Notes: generated from the letters alone by a model not told the origin. A stretch of DNA of 64,000 nt from Epiperipatus broadwayi (GCA_028023455.1 JAQFVV010001059.1:1-64000); one strand, 5' to 3'; positions 19,550 through 34,155 are shown, numbered from the stretch's first letter. A program made the numbers and translations.

Positions 19550-22500
19550 ATGCTTTTATATAAAAATATATATAATGAAGAACATCAATTTTCCAAATTA
19601 GCTGAAAATAAAATAGTTTGGATGTTAAGTACTATAAGAGTATCCATTTTACATAAACCAAAAATATACTTATTGAAACGGAAATCTCCAATCCCTTTCC
19701 GTTTCACCATCAAACCTAATGACACTCTCATCTGTGCTAAGTTCGAACCTATTTAAATGTTAATAAATTTAAAATTAGTTCATGTCTGTCTAAACAGCAT
19801 TATATATTTACGTGCGAACGAACGCTATAATTAGATAGGATTAGTAAAATTATAGCGTACTAAAGTTATTTAATATTTCTAAAAATGGTTATTATATTAT
19901 TTAAGTTAAGAGTAAATTATTAATTTTGTTGTTTAATATTGTAATTTCGTATGTGGATATATAATCTGTGCTATATAGAAGAAAGACATGATTTAAAATA
20001 TGTAAAAGCCGTTATCTAAAAATACTATTAAATGTTTCTTTAAAATTGTTAAAAGATTTCTTGTTTTAAATATATTTCAGAGAAAAGTTTCTCGAAAATA
20101 TATTTAAAAGCTATATCAAAATATATTTGTAAATTATTTTTAATAAATATGTTAAAAATGTTTTCGTTTTAAAAAAAAAATGTTAAATGGTTGTTTTTAA
20201 TGTAAGATAAAAATAAAAGCTGATCAAGTAATTAAAAAGATTTTTGATTGTAAACAAGTGTCATTAACGACCACACCTGGAATTCGTAAAAAGTAAAACT
20301 AGTTAAAAATTTACTAATTAAAATCCCCTTAGATAAGATTAAGTTATTTTTAAATCTAAATTGGACAATTGTTTGCAACGAAAAATCTTAATTATAATAA
20401 TAGCTTATGGAATGTTTCTAACATAAGTTATCTAAGATCTGAATTATAAATTGAAAAACACTTAATTAAATTCCTGAGTTTAGTGAGTCTTGAGGCGGGA
20501 GATTCCGATAAGGAAAACATATAAATACTCTATATTGTTAGAGAGAGAGAGCCATATTGTTAGAGAGAGACAGCCATATTGTTAGTGAGAGTTGTAGCCA
20601 GTCTTCACAATTGTTAAAGTTTAACATGTCCAGCTAAAAGCGGGCATCTTGTTGCTGTTACTCCGCGGGAGAACGGGGTTTCTCTCGTCGAAATGCCTAA
20701 ACCACCATCATGCCGATAGAAGAGACGAGCCTAACATAAGGAGAAAGATGATGCCGCCCAGTCAAACTAAACCAAACCAACAGCCAAGAACTTGCAGATA
20801 AATCATACCGGTACCGTTTTATTTTTCAAACCGCAGAGCTCTGTGTAATTCTAAATGTAATAATATCTATCTAAGTTAGCTAACTTTCTTTTAAATAATG
20901 ATAAAGCTAAATGTAATCAAAACTTAGAATCCATTTAATATTTTAAATATGTCAATTGCTATCAAAATTTAATATGTTAAAGTTTAAATAATCTGACTTA
21001 TTTATATTTTCCTTTCATTTAAAGTACATTATAAGCGTCTAATTTAAAGTTATATCACTGCGGTTGTGTCTATATTTCTTTGTTTATTTTAAATGCTTAT
21101 TATATTTTATATGCCAATATTTCGAAACAGTAGGAACTTATTTTCATGTTTTAAGAAGATATTTGAAAATCTTCGTGTAATTTATTTATAGCGTCAACTT
21201 TCTGCGCTGTTTCGAAATCCTATTTTTTTTTATTATTTAAATGATTTAATATGTGAAATGTGGCTCTTTTATAATCAACCATTTAAAAAAACTTAACTTG
21301 ATAAGTTTATTTAGAATTAAATTTAGCCTTGATCATATAAGTATATTTGGCCTTTAAATTCTTAAGTCCATAGAAATATACTTTTCCTCCTTAAATATTT
21401 ATTATCTATAAGTAACTTAATAGATCGAACATGTCAAAGTACAGATGTAGTAATATCCCCTTTTGTAGCATAGACGTTTATTACCAGGCTACACAAGAGT
21501 TGGTCCCAATTTGATAGAGCTAATATGCTATTAACTCGTATTTCATAGTATGAAATATACTATTCTTTGCTTGGCGGATGTGATATTATTTTATAAAAAT
21601 ATTCTCGTTTTGCTGCTATACGTAATATACGTATCTTAAGATGGAGCCACGGCGTTGCCAGCACATCTTCTTCTATAGGGTAGAGCAGTAGCGAAGCCTG
21701 AGCCAAGGCCAGGTTAGCACATAAGACCCCCGCCATTCCTGAACACGAATGTTCCTTTTCACGCAGCATTGCGATCGGTTACAGGGTACCGGCGTTTGTC
21801 GCAAGAACCCTGAAGTTATTTCATCCATCCGCAGAGCGACTTTTCCTATTATTGTTTACCTGTGCCATAGCACATTGGTAAAATCTTATGCAGCCAACTC
21901 TCCCACCTTTATATAACGCTTTCAGCATTCTGAAATTTTCTCTCGAAAGCCATGTTCGATCGATCATTACTTGAGCTGGTTTATGCGCTCGTTATTAAGT
22001 CATATTGTATATTTTAGTAAATAAATTCATGATCAAAGTTCGATATAATTATGTATCTTCCAGCCACAAATGTAATAGGATTTGGCTTATCGAGATTTAT
22101 AGACATAACGTAGTGATTGATTATGTATTAATTGAAAAGCAACTCATAAGATGGGCACATGTTAAACCCATTTATGAAAATTAAATGAAAGTATTTATAT
22201 AAAGCTATTTTGACTTGTATAAAATTTATTTATATAAAGCTATTTTGAATTGTATATAAAAAGAGAATGTGTTCTCTTATCCACCCAATGTTTGTACATT
22301 CGACGCTGAAATGTGTAAAACTGATCAATTTCATGCCAATTGTAAATAAATATATAATTAATTTAATGTATTTCGTTCTCTGTTTCGTTATTGATCTAAT
22401 TCAATCCAATTCTAATTATCATTTATAGTCTATATATGTGAAAACTATGCATTAAGTTAAATTAAATTAGTGATATTTTAGTCAATTAAGAACCTTTCTT

Positions 22501-23235
22501 TTAATTATCAGAGTCTCATTGCTTCTCCGTGACCTATGTCGGCCATGTGGAAAGAGGTATACTACGTGTAATTTCAAGGTGGTCATTCGTAGGAACTTGA
22601 GTCTTGGAATCCTGGCTTAAGAGTTGAAGTGCGGTCGGACTCGGGATGTTACAGTCCTAGTCTGGTCAGCTTCGGTCTCTTTTGTTTGGATTCTGAATTC
22701 TGTTACGCGAATGTACAAACTCGACTGTTACATTATTTATTAAACCATTTCCTAAATTGATGATTTAGGAAATAGCTTGGGAAAGATTTAGATAATGGTG
22801 TGAAATAATGCTAAAATGTATTACTAACAGTAGATATTTTGTGCCTCATTTAAAGCTTACATAATTTTACAAAAAATAATTCAATGTGAAATTAATTTAA
22901 CAATTTATTAAATTAAAATAAATAAAAGTACAAATTGATCAAATAAAAAAAGTTTTATTGGTGAGTTTATTATTAAACTTTAAGAAGTTCATAAATACAA
23001 TGTGTGTATATATATATTGAACTGGTATATTCCTTAGACTACCAGTTTCATCTACTATAACTCATAGTAGTACTTGTACTAACTTTAAATCACATTGAGT
23101 GCATCTATATATTGTACCACTAATGGACAGCATTATATGTCTGTAATTTTTATTAAAAAAATTAAGATAAAAATAAATAAATGGCTTAAAGATTTTTTTT
23201 TAAAACAAAAATTTAAAAAATAAAAATACTGCATC
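19550..23235. other. Long intron stretch without recognised gene
   Basis: Mostly AT-rich. Notable parts: three units of about 24-26 bases (GCCATATTGTTAGAGAGAGA) at 20535-20600; CpG-bearing blocks at 20635-20820, 21600-21980 and 22490-22720. The middle block has a TATATAAC string at 21916 and AATAAA at 22020 and could be a solo LTR, but I found no matching second LTR or clear TG...CA ends. The 69-codon minus ORF at 21560-21769 has no known domain. Confidence 0.4.
20535..20600 (+). repeat. Short minisatellite, three units
   Basis: ATATTGTTAGAGAGAGA recurs three times with GCC linkers and small changes. Confidence 0.8.
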
Positions 23236-25100
23236 ATATTTATGAAGAAAAGAAGGAATATGAAGATATACAAAAATGATGTATTAAAAAGAATTGAATA
23301 TCTCGAATTTTGTAAAATGGTACGGAAAAGAGTTGAAAATGATATAAGAAAGTATAACTGTGAAATAGCAAGGAAAGCTGTAGAAGAAAATAAAAGTCTC
23401 AAAAATGGTAAACAACATTTTGGTATTGGTAGGAAATTTATATCTGCAATAAGAAAAAAAGATGGAATTATTACTAAAAAGAGAGATGGACATCATGAAA
23501 TTGGTAGAAGATTTTTATCAAGAATTATATAGTAATAAAGAACAAGTACCTCCTATATCTATTACATCTTCTGAATTGCCCAGAATTTTAAATGAAGAAG
23601 TGAGACATGCAATTAAGTGTATGAAGAAAGGAAAGGCTCCAGGAAATGATGGAATTATAATTGATATATTAAAAGAAGCAGGTGAAGAAATAGAAACAAT
23701 TTTAGCAAAGTTATATACCAAATGTCTAAATGATAAAGATGTACCGGAAGATTGGAAGAATGCAGTAATAATATTAATATTTAAAAAAGGTGATAAAGAA
23801 GATATTAGAAATTACAGACCTATCAGCCTTTTATCAGTTTTATATAAAAATTTTACCAAGATAATTACAACTCGTCTACAGAGAACTTTGGATTTCCACC
23901 AACCAAGAGAACAAGCTGGATTTAAAAGTGGTTTTAGTACAATAGATCATATCCAGGTATTGAGAGAAGTCATAGAAAGGACAAATGAATATGAGTTGTC
24001 ATTATGTTTTGGATTTGTAGATTATGAAAAGGCATTCGATTCTATACACATTTCTTCAGTGATTAAAGCATTGGATCATCAAGGTATAGATCTAGGATAT
24101 TGTCATATTTTAAAGAATATTTATAAAAATGCAACAGCAACAATTAGATTACATAATGATACTGGAAAAATCAACATTGAGAAAGGTGTAAGACAAGGTG
24201 ACTCCATATCTCCAAAACTCTTTACAGCAGTGCTGCAAGAAGTATTTTGTGGATTAAAATGGGAAACTAAAGGAGTGAAAGTAAATGGAGAGTATTTAAG
24301 TCATTTAGATTTTGCAGATGATGTAGTTGTTTTTGCAAATAATGCTTCAGAGCTGCAGGAAATGTTGCAGGAGTTAGCAGATGAAAGTAGAAAAGTAGGA
24401 CTAAAGATAAATGTTAAAAAGACTAAAGTAATGTTTAATCGATTTGCTCAAAATATGAAAATAAAGATTGATTATGAAGAATTAGAAGAAGTTAACAGTT
24501 ACAAATACCTTGCTCAGATTATTAATACAGATGGAAACATAATGGAGGAAATTAATCATAGAATTAAACTTGGTTGGAGTGCTTTTGGTAGAAATAACTT
24601 GATACTAAAAGGAAATATGCCTATGTGTTTGAAAAGGATGGTTTTTAACAAATGTGTTTTACCAGTTCTTACTTATGGATCTGAGACTTGGACACTTAAT
24701 AGAAGAGCAATACAGAGACTTCAGACCACTCAAAGGAGTATGGAGAGATGTATGTTGGGAGTAACAAGAAGAGATCGAAAACGCAATGTATGGTTAAGAC
24801 AACAAACAGGTGTTACTGACCTTATTGATAAAATTAAAAGATTGAAATGGAGTTGGGCTGGACATATTGCTAGAAGAGATGATAATAGATGGACAATTGA
24901 AATTTTAAACGGGATTCCAAGAGATTGTAAACGACCCAGAAAGAGACCACATGTGAGATGGATGGATGAAATAAGAAAATGTGCAGGGGTGTTGTGGAGA
25001 AGAGAAGCTAAAGATCGGAGAAGATGGATTAAACTTGGAGAGACCTTCATCCTGCAGTGAATTGATAATGGTTGATGATGATGATGATGATGAGCAGGAG
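23236..25100 (+). mobile_element. RTE-type non-LTR retrotransposon, 5'-truncated, RT nearly intact
   Basis: Linker ORF 23242-23532 overlaps the main ORF 23462-25060 (532 codons) in a different frame; one frameshift near 23470-23500 separates them. RT blocks in order: GKAPGNDGI (about residue 60), NYRPISLLSVLYK, QAGFKSGFSTIDHI, GFVDYEKAFDS with the first catalytic Asp, GVRQGDSISPKLF, and the active-site box FADDVVVF near residue 284, then the thumb (LTYGSETWTL) and an Arg-rich tail ending HVRWMDEIRK. The element copies its RNA into a nicked target. The 3' end is a TGA repeat (25066-25094), typical of RTE. The endonuclease is missing, so the copy cannot move alone. It lies in sense orientation in the TMC intron A-B. 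It is the best-preserved RT in the window. Confidence 0.93.
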
Positions 25101-26329
25101 GGGGAGAAATGTATAATAGAATTAAAGAAAAGTTAAAACTTTTCTCTCTCTCTTTTTAAAGAAAAGAGGTTTTATAATGTAAAAGCTAAATAAATATGTA
25201 AAATTTAGAATAAAATTAGTCTGTAAAAATTTGTTTGTAAAAGAAAACTTTCAAAAATGTAATTAATTAGTTTATAAGATTGCTGATTAAATTGTATTAA
25301 GTAAAAAAAACGATAAACTATCTTATCAAGATTGTTTAGATGAATCTGAATGAATTAAGATTAAGGCAAATGTAAAAATCAATTAATTAAAGAAGAATGA
25401 AATATTGATACAATGAAGTTTAAATAAACCTCTTTAAACATGAAATAAACATGTCCATGTAATGCAGTCAATTATAACATTACAAACTCCAATACTTTTA
25501 AATTGCTCATGTGTTATTTAAATAAGTGAAAATGCTTAAAGCTAAATGGGATAATGATGTAATTAGAAACCAACCAGTAACCACCTATACATTCACAATA
25601 AAGATAGTAATCAATATTTTTCATTGCTGTCAAGACAACCTTCTCACCTTTACATATATATATATATGAATATAAGCTCCAACATATAACAGATTTAGTG
25701 ATGTTACAGCGCAATTATATTTAAAATCTTTAATTATTATAAATTTATGCGAACAAATTTATTTCATTATTTTCCTTAAAATCACACACACATATATATA
25801 TATACAATTTCACCTGAGACCAGCATATGTATATAACAAAATGTTTATATAATAAATTGCTAAGTTCTAAATCTAAAGTCAGTCTTGTTGACAAGAAATC
25901 CCGCCACATGCCCTGTTTAAAATTGTGTGTAGGCTAAATATAAATTTTACAATAACAAATTTTAATGTACACCTTATGAAAGCAAACTCGATCTAGCAGC
26001 ATTATTTTCTATTCAATTAGGGATCAAATTGGCTACAATATGATGAAATTGTGTGATTAGAAAACTTAACAATAGAAAAGCTAAATTTTGTAATTTTAAG
26101 TGAAACTTGTAAACAAACTTACAGATTTTTATGCTGCAATCCTAGCTTATAGGTAAATGTAATATAAGGGTAGAAATTAGTATATAAATCCTATATTTTG
26201 CAACCTTAAAAGATATATGCGCTATAATTCAAGTGTGTTACTACACAAAGCTACACTTGTCATAACCATCCAGAGAAAGTACCAGTGCCTATTCCCAAAT
26301 GCCGGACAACTCAAGTCCAAGAAAAAAAA
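25101..26329. other. Intron sequence
   Basis: AT-rich; a small hairpin at about 25130-25175 (TTAAAACTTTTCTCTC against AAAAGAGGTTTTA). No gene recognised. Confidence 0.5.
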
Positions 26330-26560
26330 TTGTTAATATTTCTTCAATATTTATATATATTGCTTACAATAACTCTCCTCATATACACTTTAATGCAAAA
26401 ATTTTTAACATAATTTCTTTATTTTCCTGACAGTTTTGACTGTCCTGCAGTCTTCATCAGAGTTACAATATTGAATGATATAAACATATAACCATTACTT
26501 CACATATATATATATATGTATCAAAAGTACATACATATAGATCATCAAAAATATGCATAT
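26330..26560 (-). repeat. Possible Penelope-like LTR remnant with hammerhead-core-like string
   Basis: On the minus strand 26460-26425 reads CTGATGAAGACTGCAGGACA then GTCAAAACTGTCAGG. The bases between CTGATGA and AAAAC form a perfect 5-bp stem (GACTG/CAGTC). The layout matches that in the Penelope-like element at 44.3 kb (TTGATAA, GATTGT/ACAATC stem, GAAAG). No coding sequence. Confidence 0.45.
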
Positions 26561-29500
26561 ATATTGTAACAAATTTTAAGGGTGGATCACATATCCAGTG
26601 TAACAAAATTAAAGATGGTTCAAATAACTAGTGTAACAAAATTAACTATTACCATATCTGAGTTGTCTACAATATATATAAGATCATAATATTTAAAATA
26701 ACGTTGGATTTCTCAAGATATCCCACTATCAATAATTATAAGCAAATTATTAATAACAAGTATTATAACTCAGGTATATGAAATCACGTGAGGTGAGTAC
26801 ACTAGTAATTCAATAAAATATAACTCAGGTATACAGACAGTAGATCTTATCCCCTTTCATTTCTTGGTTTGATGTTAAGTGCATGTTTAAACAAATACTA
26901 AGTGAATATGGTCTAGCAAGGCGCCACTAGATTATCTGAATCTAGACACGGTTATATCTAATAACCTTTCACATGTACCGGGTTTGAATCCCCTTTTTGG
27001 TACTTTATTTCTAATAAAAAATGGGAGATTTTGCTTTTTGAGCCATATCACTATACACACTAATATTTAGGTAAAAGTAAAACATCTTTAAACCAAAGTG
27101 GAGTATATTAGACATAAATCATTTCTTAGATCTTAACATAACAAATGTGTTTCAATATTTTTATAAGTTTACTAGCTCAGATTATATATAATTAATTTAG
27201 GATGGCAATTCACTCATCCTTGCATGAAATAGATGACAGGATGTGGTTATAATAATACTAAGAAATCACTAAATATTATGAAATTAATATTTATTTATGG
27301 CCTGTAAACATTTAAACAGCTCATTAATTAAAATGTTGATGATGATGATGATAATAATAACGATAATGACAATGGTTTCAACTACAGCTCTAGGACTAAG
27401 CCTAAACATAAAACTAATTTTTATAAAGAAATTCATAATTATTGTTAATCTTAGCATATTTAATCATATCTTAAACAACTAATATTTAACCATTGATGAT
27501 GAATGATCACACTTACTAAAGACTACTCTTAATGAAATATATACGTCTCGTTTAATAAAACAAACTAATATTTATTACTGCATTTCTAACATATACATAA
27601 AATTTTCTAGAGAAACATGAAAATTGACATGAATAATAATAATGATAATAATTGATTATATAACAATCCTCAGATTAATTTCAAGTTCTTCCCCCTTTCC
27701 CTTCAAATGTATATTGTATTAAGTTGGATGTCACATTGACCATGATTTTCACTCCATGAGAAAAGTATTTCATATAAAAAAAAATATTCACTCATTGGCA
27801 CACATACCTTATAAATCTAACAGGTAAGTAGAATGTCAAAAAAAAATGTTAGTAGAATTGAAAGAGCAATTTTTAGAAACAAGTTTTAAATTATTTTCTC
27901 CCCCTCTCTTCTACCTCTGAAATGCTATACTTAACTTAAAACAAAATAATCTAATATTCTAATACTACTTGTTACTTCACATTCACTCGCAATTATACAC
28001 ATATAAAAATATTATTATGTATGTGCGTGTTTTATCCCATAATAAAATATTTAAAACCAAAATAATAATAATATATTAGTTAAAACTAAAATCATAATAC
28101 CATAAAAAAAATTGTTTTACACATTAATATTTCATAACTGGAAAATTAATAAACAAATAATTTTGATACATTCAAGATAATTTATGAAGCTCAAAGTTAT
28201 TATTAGTAAGACATTCTTGTTTTTAATCGATCTGAATAGTCTTTAAAAGTTCTTTAAATAAAATATACCACTTTATTGCTAAAATGTTTATTAAGACTCT
28301 GATATCATAAAGAAAATAGATATAAAAAGTCATATTACCGATCTTTTGTTTGTGGCAAATTTCCAAGGGTTCAAACTTGTCTTGTATAATGTCTATATTT
28401 CTGCAGCTACCATTTCCGTTTTATGTGGGAACAATCTCTTTCTTGAGGTGTATAACTATTTGATGATGATGACTCTATTGAGGTTATTTGCTTTAGTGGA
28501 CAATTTGGAAATCATTATATTAATTTTTCTTCTCTTCCTGTCAAGCATGATTCTTTTAGTGGATGAAATACAGCAGTTGTTTTCACATTTATAAATTTTC
28601 TTGAGTTTAAAATCAGTTGTTGGAACAATTAATTGGACTTGATGATTAATATTTATCGGTAGATTAATTCATCTTTCATCAAATGCAGGTGAATGCTTTC
28701 TTCCTTCTATTAAAAACATCTTATTTCTCTGGTCACTTGAAAGGTGTAGAATATTATTTTAGACAAAACATCTTTTCTTTCCTATATGATGTGCAGCTTC
28801 CCTAGATGGTCCGGAAAAGATGGGACATACATATAATTTTTCTAGCCAGCCATTTCTTATATTTTCAACATTCAATTTAATAGTCTAATAATCTGAATCA
28901 TAATCACAATAATAATTCTTCAAGACAGCTTTTTATATCCAATTTTTAGCTAACTTAACCAATCAGAGATAGCGTCACTTGCTATTTTTGGACAAATTCA
29001 TTTTAATTAGATCTCTAATTTATTTCAACTAAATTATTTTTCCAACTGAAAAGTTTAATCCTTTTTCCAGACACTTTTGTTTTTAAAAAAAAATAGACTT
29101 AATCTTTTTCCCTTTTTTTTCTTTTCTTACACCTAGGTAACATTTCAAATTTTTGAGCTTCCTTCTTTAGATCTTAAGATAAGACAATTTCAAAATTAGA
29201 GTTCCCACCCAGATTAAGCTCCCAAAGTGACAAACAATCATTTACAAAAAAAAATTGCTACACAAATAGATATCTGATTCAACAGATTTCCTCTTTTAAC
29301 ATAAAATTGTACAAAAAAAATAATTTGACAGATTTAATTCTTCCTTTTCTTTCAATATTTAATAAATGTAAATTTCTGTATGTAATGTACACACATACTT
29401 CATTATTTCAAATCATTCATAAACTAACATTAAATAATATAATTGCTAGCTTAGTAATTATAACCCTATTATTTAATTAAATCTGTAACTTTTAAATCCC

Positions 29501-30900
29501 AATTACAATTATAGAAAGAAAAATAGAAGCATAGAATAAGATATTAGAATTGATCAAGCATAGGTTAGTTTTAAAGAAAGTTAAAATGTTGAATAGTTGA
29601 AATATAAAACAATTAAATAGCTTACACATACACTGCCTATACGTATGTGTTATAACTTTGCTTTTTAACAGAAAATTTAAATATTAAATGTGTGTACTGC
29701 TCTTTTTGAGATTTATTAACACACAAACAAGTAAAGCATATAATTGCTGTCCCACTCTCTTTCTGTCTAAAGCGTTTAAAATTTTGATCTGGTAGGGTTT
29801 GAACTTGGATGCCCTACAGCTTCTTTTATGGTTATATAAAAATGTGATGATGATTTTTGGTTTTACATTTCCTCACATGCACATTACTATAAATTTGGCT
29901 AGTGACCAAATTGTAATGACACAATATATATATGTATACTTACACATATACAAATTCCGATACTTATGTATTAGTCCTGTAACACAGCACATATTAGAAC
30001 AGTTGCACCTATTCACATCCAAGATAAATGTGTAACATTGCAATTAGATCAAATAAATTCAAGTAAATCTGGGTATGTTGTTATATGATGTATCAAAACA
30101 TGGTTTTTTTTAATTGTATTTCCAATCTAATATTCTTTTTTAGAGTATTTTTCAACATTTCTTGGCATAACAAGCAACAATGGTGAACATCTCGCCAACA
30201 TTTGGATTCATATCCAAGTCAAGATTTCTTATCATATCTCCAATCATTTTCTGTTTTTGCCCAGTTATTGTCAAGATTTCATTCTGACAGCAGATTGATT
30301 TTCATTGCATTTTTTCTTCGCATTTTTTGTCATTGTACTTACTTATTTCTTCATAGTTAATTTCATCGTTGCTGAATTAAGTTGATTGTGAGTAAATAAG
30401 TGTACTTTTCTTTTGATTTCTATTGCATAATTTTTATAATTAAATGTTTTTTTGTTGTTGTTGTTGAACAGTCCAAAATGATGACAGTTTGGAACCTTCT
30501 GTCAACTGAAATGGAATCCATGTCATATTTTGAAGAAAAAGGAATCCTGCCATCTCAAAAAAATGTTTTTTTGTTTTTTTTTTATGAGAAAATTGCTTTT
30601 TTTTTCTTTTTTTCACATTTTTTTTAAAAATAAAAAATATTTATTACTGTTTGTTGACTGAATCCCATTCATGTGATATTCTCCGCAATCACATAGTCAT
30701 TTTGGAGGGGAAAAGTGTAAAATTTTTACTTCAAATCTCCATACTATCCAGAAAATTTAATCAACCGATTAATAAAATTGAAGAGACCACTTACATTTAT
30801 TTATCATGGCAATTCCTGTTATATATTGCACAGTAAGTAACATATATGTATATTTTATGTTTTCAAGAATAATATAGTAGAAATTTTGGTAATTTATTTT
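26561..30900. other. Long intron stretch without recognised gene
   Basis: AT-rich and TA-repeat-rich. A B-box-like GGGTTTGAATCCCC at about 26980 suggests one decayed tRNA-derived repeat at about 26925-27005. An open stretch at 28346-28594 (82 codons) is Leu/Phe-rich without known domain. ORFs at 30400-30627 and 30651-30836 are also unrecognised. Confidence 0.4.
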
Positions 30901-31255
30901 GTAATTTGCCGATTAAAATTGGTATGAAAATATAAAACTTTTTCTTCTAAATTTCATATATATTTATTGAAAACGCCACATATATTTCATTCTTTTTTTT
31001 AATTATATATCAGGAAATTGATTAAAAATTACCCCATTAATATATATTAAATGTATATTAATTGCTTAAAAATTATTTATAGTTTGTAATTTGCCGATTA
31101 AAATTGGTAGTACATTTTATACTTTTTCATCTAAATTTTGTATATATTTATTGAAAATGTTTCATGTATTTCATTCTTTTTTTAATTATATATCAAGGAA
31201 TTGCTTAAAAATTACGCCATTAATATATATTAAATGTATATTTCTCTTGTGAAAG
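30901..31255 (+). repeat. Tandem duplication, about 185-bp period
   Basis: GTAATTTGCCGATTAAAATT starts at 30901 and again at 31086. The rest of the unit, through ATTAATATATATTAAATGTA, is repeated with modest divergence. Confidence 0.85.
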
Positions 31256-32580
31256 TCATATATATTTCTGGTAAAATATGCTCCAAAATTGTTGAAATTT
31301 GCCAATGTTATGGGTTTTTGGTTAATGGTGTCTCGTATTAATTGCTTAAAAATTATTTGTAATGTGTATTAGTCCAGTGAAATGGAACACATATCAGACA
31401 TGCTGCACCTATTCACATATGTATTCAACCTGCCATCTATTTGTAAATCTTTGGGAAGATATCATGTACAAAAGATCTGTATACACATTATTTTCATAAA
31501 GTTTTGTGAAAATATTATGTATAAGATCCACGTATACATTATTTTCATCAGATCAAAGATTACAAAGTGGATTGATACGTATGTGATGTCTAATACGTAC
31601 TCTGTGTCACAGGATTAATACATAAGTACCCAAAATCCATATATATATATATAGACTCTTAACGACTTAACTCAGTGGGGTTACAATAAAATCAAAGATG
31701 AATGATGTTACAGAGATATACAATCAGATAGAGACAAAATCTAACACCAATGCAAACAATTATTGTGGCATGTTCAATAATCTAACATAAATATCGTAAA
31801 GTACATTTTAAATCATCATTTAATAGTTATTAGAGTTAGCCTCCTATCAGATCATATACTCTGAATAAAACAAATGACATTTTGTTGAGGGACTATTTCA
31901 CTAAACCATATTAACAATGATAACAAGAGTAAACAATCTCAGGGGTTTTAACAAAACTCTTGTAAAAGATAAAAGTTTAAAGTTGCCTAATAAATGATTG
32001 CTTGGATGAATAAACAAGTGAATGATATCTTGGCTGACCATAAAATGCAAGCACTACACTTGTAATGACTGCCTCCCCAAGATATGATAACTATCTTTCA
32101 TTAAATCATAATATAAAAAATATATTGATTTAAAGATTTGATTAATTAATCTAAATTTAAACTAATTATGGCCTATTACTCAGGATATCCGAGCTGGGAA
32201 AAGGACAAGGGTGCTTTTTATGACTTTCCACCTACTCACAGACAACCTTCTTATGGAATTAAATGCAGATGGATTTCAATTTTAAAAAAATATACAAGAT
32301 AATGTGCAGTTTAGATCATAGTAAATAATCTTCTGAATCATTAATGGTCTTCATCTTATATTATATAATCTTCAGTCTGAGAAGATAAGAATAACTTAAA
32401 ATCAATCTTAAAATAAACATTATATTAAGTATCTGTGAATATGTGATTATCTGTTAATGTGAATCAATCTGGGAATCACAATGATAAGCATGGCTTAATA
32501 TAATGTAACCCAGTGTAAAATACTCTGTATACCTTGTGAAATTGGTGAACTCAAGACAATAGCATATAAAAGAAAACAAA
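31256..32580. other. Intron sequence
   Basis: A short duplication around 31485-31555 (CATTATTTTCATAAAG / CATTATTTTCATCAGA). Nothing else recognised. Confidence 0.5.
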
Positions 32581-32790
32581 CAGAAGGCTCTTCATTGATG
32601 AAGGACACATGCCAAAAACTAGTCTGTGGATATTAGATGAATAGGCACTAGATGAGGATTTTATGCTCAAGCCTTCTGGCATCCATTGATTACTCTAGTT
32701 TGCCATGTGTGGCAATATGTATAGTGAGTTTTGCCTGTTTTAATAACAGTTATAAGCAAGCATAAGAAATGGTGATCATGTGATGTTTAT
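32581..32790. repeat. Foldback repeat (FB family), right half
   Basis: Core TTCATTGATGAAGGACACAT, AAAACTAGTCTGTGG, then the right arm through GTTTTGCCTGTTTTAATAAC and the full outer end GGTGATCATGTGATGTTTA. The latter is the reverse complement of the left outer end at 40475. The left arm is missing here. Confidence 0.8.
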
Positions 32791-33677
32791 TGGCTTAAAA
32801 CTTACTAATGTCAAAGCAGCCACTATTTTTTTTAATATTTAAGTTGGTTTAATTAAAAATTGCAAAGTTTCAGTTTATATGCACTTTGCAAAAACTTTCA
32901 AATATTTTATCAATATTTAAAATTAGGTATCATATCAATATATGCATTGTCATATCTGACCTTACCTTCAGAAGTGGACTAGCTCAGATTCCTTCCTTAT
33001 CTATTTGGATTGAGCACTCATTGATGCTAACCAATGCGTAAACATATGGATAACCAACGTATAAACATAGCCAAAGGGTAAAACATAAGTATGGCCCATG
33101 TGTATAAAATCCTACCATTGGTTAGTACAGGCCAATAGGCAATAATGCTCTCTGAATCCAATTGCTGCTAGTAAAGTCGAATCTGGCAATAAATAATCAG
33201 TCTTTTTGGAGGCAGGTAAGAGAGAGAGAGAATGTCTGTCTCACTTGAATGTGCTTTCAATGAAACCATTTTCAACTGCAAAGGTAGTTCTATTATAGTC
33301 ATTACCGATACATCTATACAGTGAGGCAAGTCCATATGCCTGACTTGAGGCAAGCTGTCCAGTACAGCCAGAAGAGTCTTGACTAGAACTCATGAGGCAA
33401 GCTAATATATACATCTGGAAGTGAGTTCAGGCACAACCAGCTTATTATTGACTAAGTTATACATGGCATGTATGTTTGTTTTAATAAATTATACATATTA
33501 ACTTTGTGAGAGTTCTTTTTTTTTATGTTACTGTTGGTTTGGGTCTGAAACCTGCAATTCAGCCAAACACAACATGCACTAAGTAACAGATACAGTATTT
33601 TAGCATATGCCCACTCAACATCACTTAATTCTTTGAACTTACTGCAATGTAAACAAGAGCAGTTTTTTCTAACATTC
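32791..33677. other. Intron sequence
   Basis: No gene recognised; a GA repeat at about 33220-33230. Confidence 0.5.
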
Positions 33678-34155
33678 TAGTGCCACCTATCGCAAGTTTG
33701 AGTAATCAGTATTCACTAGATGGTTGTGTAACAATGCAATCTGTAATTCATATCTCTTGACTATTATTTGTTTTTACCTTTACCAATGATAATTTAGGTT
33801 TCAAAGCTGGAATTAGCACAGCCATGCATATGATAGCCACTTTGATATACTTTTTTATTATCAAAATAATAGCTTGAAATTAAAAAAAAAAATTCTAAGA
33901 ATTTGAACTTAAATTAACCTGGGGTCAAATTTTTATAACTACAGAAGTTGGTGTCAAGACCTTAGAGTCTTTTGAATTTCAAGATATTAGCTGGATAGTA
34001 AAAAGGAGGTTACTGATGTTTGGTAATCACATAGCTATAACTTTGAATGACAAATTCTCATTGATAAAGGCAAAAGCCTGAAACTAGTCTGGAGAATTGA
34101 GCATTTACCATTTGATAAACATTGATTACTCAAACCTACAATAGATAGAACTAGT
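33678..34155. repeat. Foldback repeat (FB family), diverged copy
   Basis: Arms GCCACCTATCGCAAGTTTGA (33681) and the inverted match near 34110-34150. The core at 34060-34105 is CATTGATAAAGGCAAAAGCC, TGAAACTAGTCTGGAG. Confidence 0.65.

Noticed and set aside
21464-22040. Solo LTR with TATA box and AATAAA
   Set aside because: Promoter-like and polyadenylation-like strings are present, but no paired LTR, no target duplication and no clear ends found.
28346-28594. 82-codon Leu/Phe-rich ORF as a membrane exon
   Set aside because: No family match, no proper splice sites, wrong phase for TMC.
30450-30600. Possible exon after GTTGTTGAACAG (open frame SKMMTVWNLLSTEMESM...)
   Set aside because: Does not fit the TMC domain order or phase, has no clear donor, and is low-complexity at its end.
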